Source: JAEUIA01 sp034440255
GTDB taxonomy: Bacteria; Planctomycetota; UBA1135; GCA-002686595
Assembly (NCBI GenBank): GCA_034440255.1
Contig: JAWXBU010000168.1
Location: 1-9,394, forward strand
Reading direction: 5' to 3'
DNA length: 9,394 bases
The notes beneath the pieces are model-generated. The model ran no database searches. It had not been told where the DNA came from and was given only the letters and a program-made list of their open reading frames with translations. Of this stretch, positions 6,488 to 9,394 are shown piece after piece. Position 1 is the stretch's first letter. Every line of letters starts with the position of its first letter. A program made the translations under genes and the position numbers.

Positions 6488-7225
6488 GTGTATTCCGGCC
6501 TGAAATCCGCTGTCTTGAATTTTCTACGGTTGCCCGAGCGTCCGCCCGATCCACCGCGGGACGGCTACCAGAGCGTGCAGGTGTTTCGTGCGAGCAAGCG
6601 CTGGCTCAGCTATCGACTCGTGCTCTTCTGGCTCGGTTTCGGGCTGCTCGAGCTGTTCGCTTTCGCAATGACCATCGGATCGCTCTTCGCGAACGAACCG
6701 ATCGCGACGGTGGCGATCGTCCTCTCTGCGATCGGTCTCGCGCTGCTCTTCGCGTTCACTTGGTTCTGCGTGCGCATCGAATGGGATCTGCGCACGTACG
6801 TGGTCACCGATCGTTCGCTGCGCGTGCGGCAAGGGGTGTGGACGTTCAAGGAGATGACGCTGACGTACGCCAACGTGCAGAACGTGCAGGTCACGCAAGG
6901 TCCGTTACAGCGGTTGTTCGGCATCGAGGACTTGCGCGTCGACACGGCTGGCGGCGGTTCGAGCGGTTCCGGCAAGGGGCACGAGTCGACGGGGCACAAC
7001 GTGACGCTGGCGGGGCTCGAGAATGCGCGCGAAGTGCGCGACTTGATTTTGTCCTACGTCAAGGTTGCGAGCCGCGGATCGGGGCTCGGCGATCTCGACG
7101 ATGTCGATCATGCGCAGCGGGCGTCGAGCTTCGAATCGACAGCGGTCGTCGACGCATTGAAGTCGTTGCGCACGACGACTCGAGCGCTGCGAGCGAGCGT
7201 CGAGCGGCGCACGCGGTTGCTCTAG
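6488..7225 (+). CDS. Second membrane-anchored bacterial PH-domain protein (bPH2, YdbS/YdbT-like)
   Basis: The product is 245 aa from a GTG start. Two membrane helices (about 42-68 and 72-96) form a hairpin, followed by a cytoplasmic bPH2 domain (about 99-193). Its core, LTYANVQNVQVTQGPLQRLF (125-144) followed by GIEDLRVDTAGG, parallels the first gene's YKRIQDIHVKRNFVERWLGI. A Gly/Ser/His-rich loop (154-171) interrupts the domain where the neighbour has a short SGSSSSE. The C-terminal 50 residues are charged, with a final basic helix. Two GTG starts are possible. The one at 6482 overlaps the upstream TGA by 4 nt but has no room for a ribosome site. The one at 6488 has GAAGG (6476-6480) 7 nt before it, and I chose it. 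The frame is open further upstream only as a shadow of the first bPH2 gene. Tight coupling suggests that the two PH proteins are made in step and may form a complex, as proposed for YdbS/YdbT. Confidence 0.87.
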   Translation: MYSGLKSAVLNFLRLPERPPDPPRDGYQSVQVFRASKRWLSYRLVLFWLGFGLLELFAFAMTIGSLFANEPIATVAIVLSAIGLALLFAFTWFCVRIEWDLRTYVVTDRSLRVRQGVWTFKEMTLTYANVQNVQVTQGPLQRLFGIEDLRVDTAGGGSSGSGKGHESTGHNVTLAGLENAREVRDLILSYVKVASRGSGLGDLDDVDHAQRASSFESTAVVDALKSLRTTTRALRASVERRTRLL

Positions 7226-7229
7226 AGAG

Positions 7230-9299
7230 ATGCGCGTGGCCGCCTCGAACTCCAGCGAGCCGACGGCTGCCCACCGACCGAGAATCGGGCCGCTGACAGA
7301 GCTCGACGGCATCGGTCCGGCGCGTGCAGCAGCATTTGCAGCGATCGGGGTCGCGGACATTGGCGACCTGATGTTCCTCGCACCGACCCGGCTCGTGCGC
7401 GGATCGGACGTCACGACGATCGCCGACGCGCTGCGGCGGATCGGCACCGAGGTCACGCTCGCGGGACGCATCGAAAAGGCCTCGTTGCAGCGCTTCGGCA
7501 AGCGTTCGACTGTGCGCGTCGTCGTGACGGACGACACGGGCACGGTGACGGCGTTGTTCTTCAATCAGGCGTGGCTGTTGAAGCGCATGCGCGTCGGCGA
7601 AACGCTGCAGTTGCGCGGCAAGATCGGCGACGCCGCGGATCCGAAACTGTCTTCGCCGAAAATCGGGGCGAGCGCATCCCCGCTGCACGGTGCGAATGAA
7701 ATTGCCGTCGAGTACCGCGCTCCCGAAGGGGTTTCGTCGGCGTTCGTCGCGAAGCTCGTGCGCTCGATCGCGAGGCAATACGGCGATCGCATCGTCGATC
7801 CGGTCGATCCGCAACTGCTCGCGAAGCATGGATTGCCCAGCTTGACAGCGGCAGTGCGCGACATGCACGAGCCGAGTTCCGACGCGGTTCTGTCGGCCGC
7901 GCGGCGCCGCCTGACGCTCGAGACGCTGCTCGAGTTGTCGGCGCGATTGCGCGCGCGTCGAGACGTCGTCGCGCGCGGACGAGCGCTCACCGTGGCGATC
8001 GACGACACGGCCGATCGCGCAGTCCGCGCACGCTTTCCCTTTCGACTGACGAGTGCTCAGACGCGCGTCGCCGACGAACTGCGCTGCGATCTCGCACGCA
8101 CGCAGCCGATGCGACGCTTGCTGCAAGGCGACGTCGGTTCGGGCAAGACGGCGATGGGCACGTACGCCGCGATGCTCGTGGCGCGCAGTCGCGGACAAAC
8201 AGCGTTCATGGCGCCGACGGAACTGCTCGCCGAGCAACATTGGATCGGTTTGGCGCGCACGCTCGAACAGGCGGGGCTGCGCTCGTGTCTCCTCACCGGT
8301 TCGCTGAAAACAGCCGAGCGCAGAGCGGCGCTCGCGCGCATCGCGGACGGTTCGGTCGACGTCGTGTTCGGCACGCACGCGCTGTTCAGCGCCGACGTCG
8401 AGTACGCGCGACTCGCGTTGTGCGTGATCGACGAACAACACCGTTTCGGCGTCGCACAACGCGCAGAACTGCTGGAAAAAGGCCGCGATGTGCACGCGCT
8501 CCTGATGACGGCGACGCCGATTCCGCGCACGCAGGCGCTCGCGACGTACGGCGATCTCGACACGAGCGTCCTCGACGAACGTCCGCCGAATCGTGGCGCG
8601 ATCACGACGCAGTGGGTGCGCGGCGACAAGAAACGCGTCGAGCGCGAGCTCGTCACGCGTGTCGCCGCCGGCGAACGCGTCTACTGGGTCGTGCCGCGGA
8701 TCGGTGAGGCCGAAGACGTGCACGCGGAGGTCGACGCGAAGTCGATGAGCGCCGAAGTGCGCTTCGATCGCTTGACGCGCTCACCGCTCGCCGAACACGG
8801 CATCGAACTCGTGCACGGTCGTTTGCAGACCGACGTGCGCTCGGCACGCCTCGAGCGTTTTCGCAGCGGTGCCGTGCGCACGTTGGTCGCGACGACGGTG
8901 ATCGAAGTCGGTGTCGACGTGCCCGAGGCGAGCGTGAAGGTGATCGAAACGGCCGAACGCTTGGGCCTCGCGCAATTGCATCAGTTGCGCGGTCGCGTCG
9001 GGCGCGGGCCGACACCGTCCTCGTGCTACTTGTTCGGCGCGTTGTCGGGCGAAAGGCGTTTCACGACGCTCGTGCGCACGAACGACGGCTTCGAGATCGC
9101 CGAGGAAGACATGCGTCAGCGGGGCATGGGCGACTTGATGGGTCTGCGCCAAGCCGGCGTGAACACGGAAGGTCTCGCGGACATCGACCTGGATCTCGAT
9201 CTGTTGTTGCTCGCGCGTCGCGTCGTCGGTGAAGACCGCGCCGCGTTCGAGTGCTACGCCGCGCTCGCCCGCACGCGGCCGCAAGTGCACAGCCCCTGA
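7230..9299 (+). CDS. recG: ATP-dependent DNA helicase RecG
   Basis: RecG is a double-stranded DNA translocase that remodels stalled replication forks and branch-migrates Holliday junctions in the cytoplasm. The product is 689 aa, the family's usual length. An N-terminal helix-hairpin-helix-like stretch (LDGIGPARAAAF, 25-36) leads into the wedge OB-fold domain (about 73-150). The helicase motifs are in order: Walker A GDVGSGKT (300-307), motif Ia MAPTELLAEQH (327-337), the RecG-type DEQHRFGV box (401-408), TATPIPRT (427-434), ATTVIEVGVDVPEA (554-567) and motif VI QLHQLRGRVGRG (582-593). The translocation (TRG) motif is RGMGDLMGLRQAG (631-643), where many RecGs read RGPGELLGTRQSG. All catalytic residues are present. 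The start follows the bPH2 stop by 4 nt. ATG 7230 has little room for a ribosome site; the GTG at 7236, with GAGAG 6 nt ahead, would also be reasonable. The gene is intact and probably cotranscribed with the two PH genes. Confidence 0.97.
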   Translation: MRVAASNSSEPTAAHRPRIGPLTELDGIGPARAAAFAAIGVADIGDLMFLAPTRLVRGSDVTTIADALRRIGTEVTLAGRIEKASLQRFGKRSTVRVVVTDDTGTVTALFFNQAWLLKRMRVGETLQLRGKIGDAADPKLSSPKIGASASPLHGANEIAVEYRAPEGVSSAFVAKLVRSIARQYGDRIVDPVDPQLLAKHGLPSLTAAVRDMHEPSSDAVLSAARRRLTLETLLELSARLRARRDVVARGRALTVAIDDTADRAVRARFPFRLTSAQTRVADELRCDLARTQPMRRLLQGDVGSGKTAMGTYAAMLVARSRGQTAFMAPTELLAEQHWIGLARTLEQAGLRSCLLTGSLKTAERRAALARIADGSVDVVFGTHALFSADVEYARLALCVIDEQHRFGVAQRAELLEKGRDVHALLMTATPIPRTQALATYGDLDTSVLDERPPNRGAITTQWVRGDKKRVERELVTRVAAGERVYWVVPRIGEAEDVHAEVDAKSMSAEVRFDRLTRSPLAEHGIELVHGRLQTDVRSARLERFRSGAVRTLVATTVIEVGVDVPEASVKVIETAERLGLAQLHQLRGRVGRGPTPSSCYLFGALSGERRFTTLVRTNDGFEIAEEDMRQRGMGDLMGLRQAGVNTEGLADIDLDLDLLLLARRVVGEDRAAFECYAALARTRPQVHSP

Positions 9300-9394
9300 A
9301 TCGATCGTACGGTGCCAGGGACAACCACGACGGTTCGCGCTGTCCGCTGATCGTGTGTGTACCGAGCCAGAGCAATTTTTCCCCGATGCGCTGC
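9300..9394. other. Non-coding tail after recG
   Basis: No gene is recognisable in these 95 bases. They contain a weak nested hairpin: GGAC (9319-9322) with GTCC (9342-9345), enclosing AACC and GGTT. A short T run (TTTTTCCCC, about 9374-9382) lies too far downstream to make a convincing intrinsic terminator. The recG transcript may end here, but the sequence does not prove it. Confidence 0.3.

Noticed and set aside
5403..6554. A 383-codon reverse-strand open frame spanning the divergent region
   Set aside because: It overlaps two well-supported genes in other frames and has the arginine-rich composition of a shadow.
7059..8723. A 554-codon reverse-strand open frame opposite recG
   Set aside because: It is Arg/His/Ala-rich, low-complexity antisense translation of a GC-rich gene, with no domain or motif; recG on the forward strand is certain.

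Overview
The window is GC-rich, densely coded bacterial chromosome, with strong G/C preference at third codon positions and long antisense shadow frames. It carries no rRNA, tRNA, CRISPR array or phage gene that I can see. The best guess at the organism is Planctomycetota or a similar environmental lineage. This rests on two exported proteins with degenerate gluzincin-type (peptidase MA-like) C-terminal regions, one of which also has a repeated 'YR-x2-L-x2-D-x-D-x-A...G-x-W' motif that I associate with planctomycetal secreted proteins. It is a tentative placement from style of protein, not from a marker gene.

Layout. Bases 3-74 look like the last codons of a forward gene that begins outside the window. 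Four reverse-strand genes follow: an MgtE-type magnesium channel (104-1477), an exported metallo-beta-lactamase-fold hydrolase (1612-2544), an exported protein with a proline-rich linker and a damaged HExxH region (2895-4160), and a second exported protein with a related damaged site (4352-5800). A 229-bp near-palindromic MITE-like element (2622-2850) lies between the hydrolase and the gene upstream of it. After a 130-bp divergent intergenic region, three closely packed forward genes follow: two membrane-anchored bacterial PH-domain (bPH2, YdbS/YdbT-like) proteins (5931-6485 and 6488-7225) and the RecG branch-migration helicase (7230-9299). The final 95 bases hold no recognisable gene.

How the genes fit together. 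The forward block is almost certainly one transcription unit, because its gaps are 2 and 4 nt. The two bPH2 proteins probably act together at the membrane; recG seems to be a housekeeping passenger. The reverse genes are separated by 134 to 350 bp and look like independent units. mgtE serves Mg2+ homeostasis, and the other three products are predicted to leave the cytoplasm. No clear defence or biosynthetic system is visible. The parts most worth a second look are the MITE-like palindrome and the two neighbouring pseudo-peptidases.
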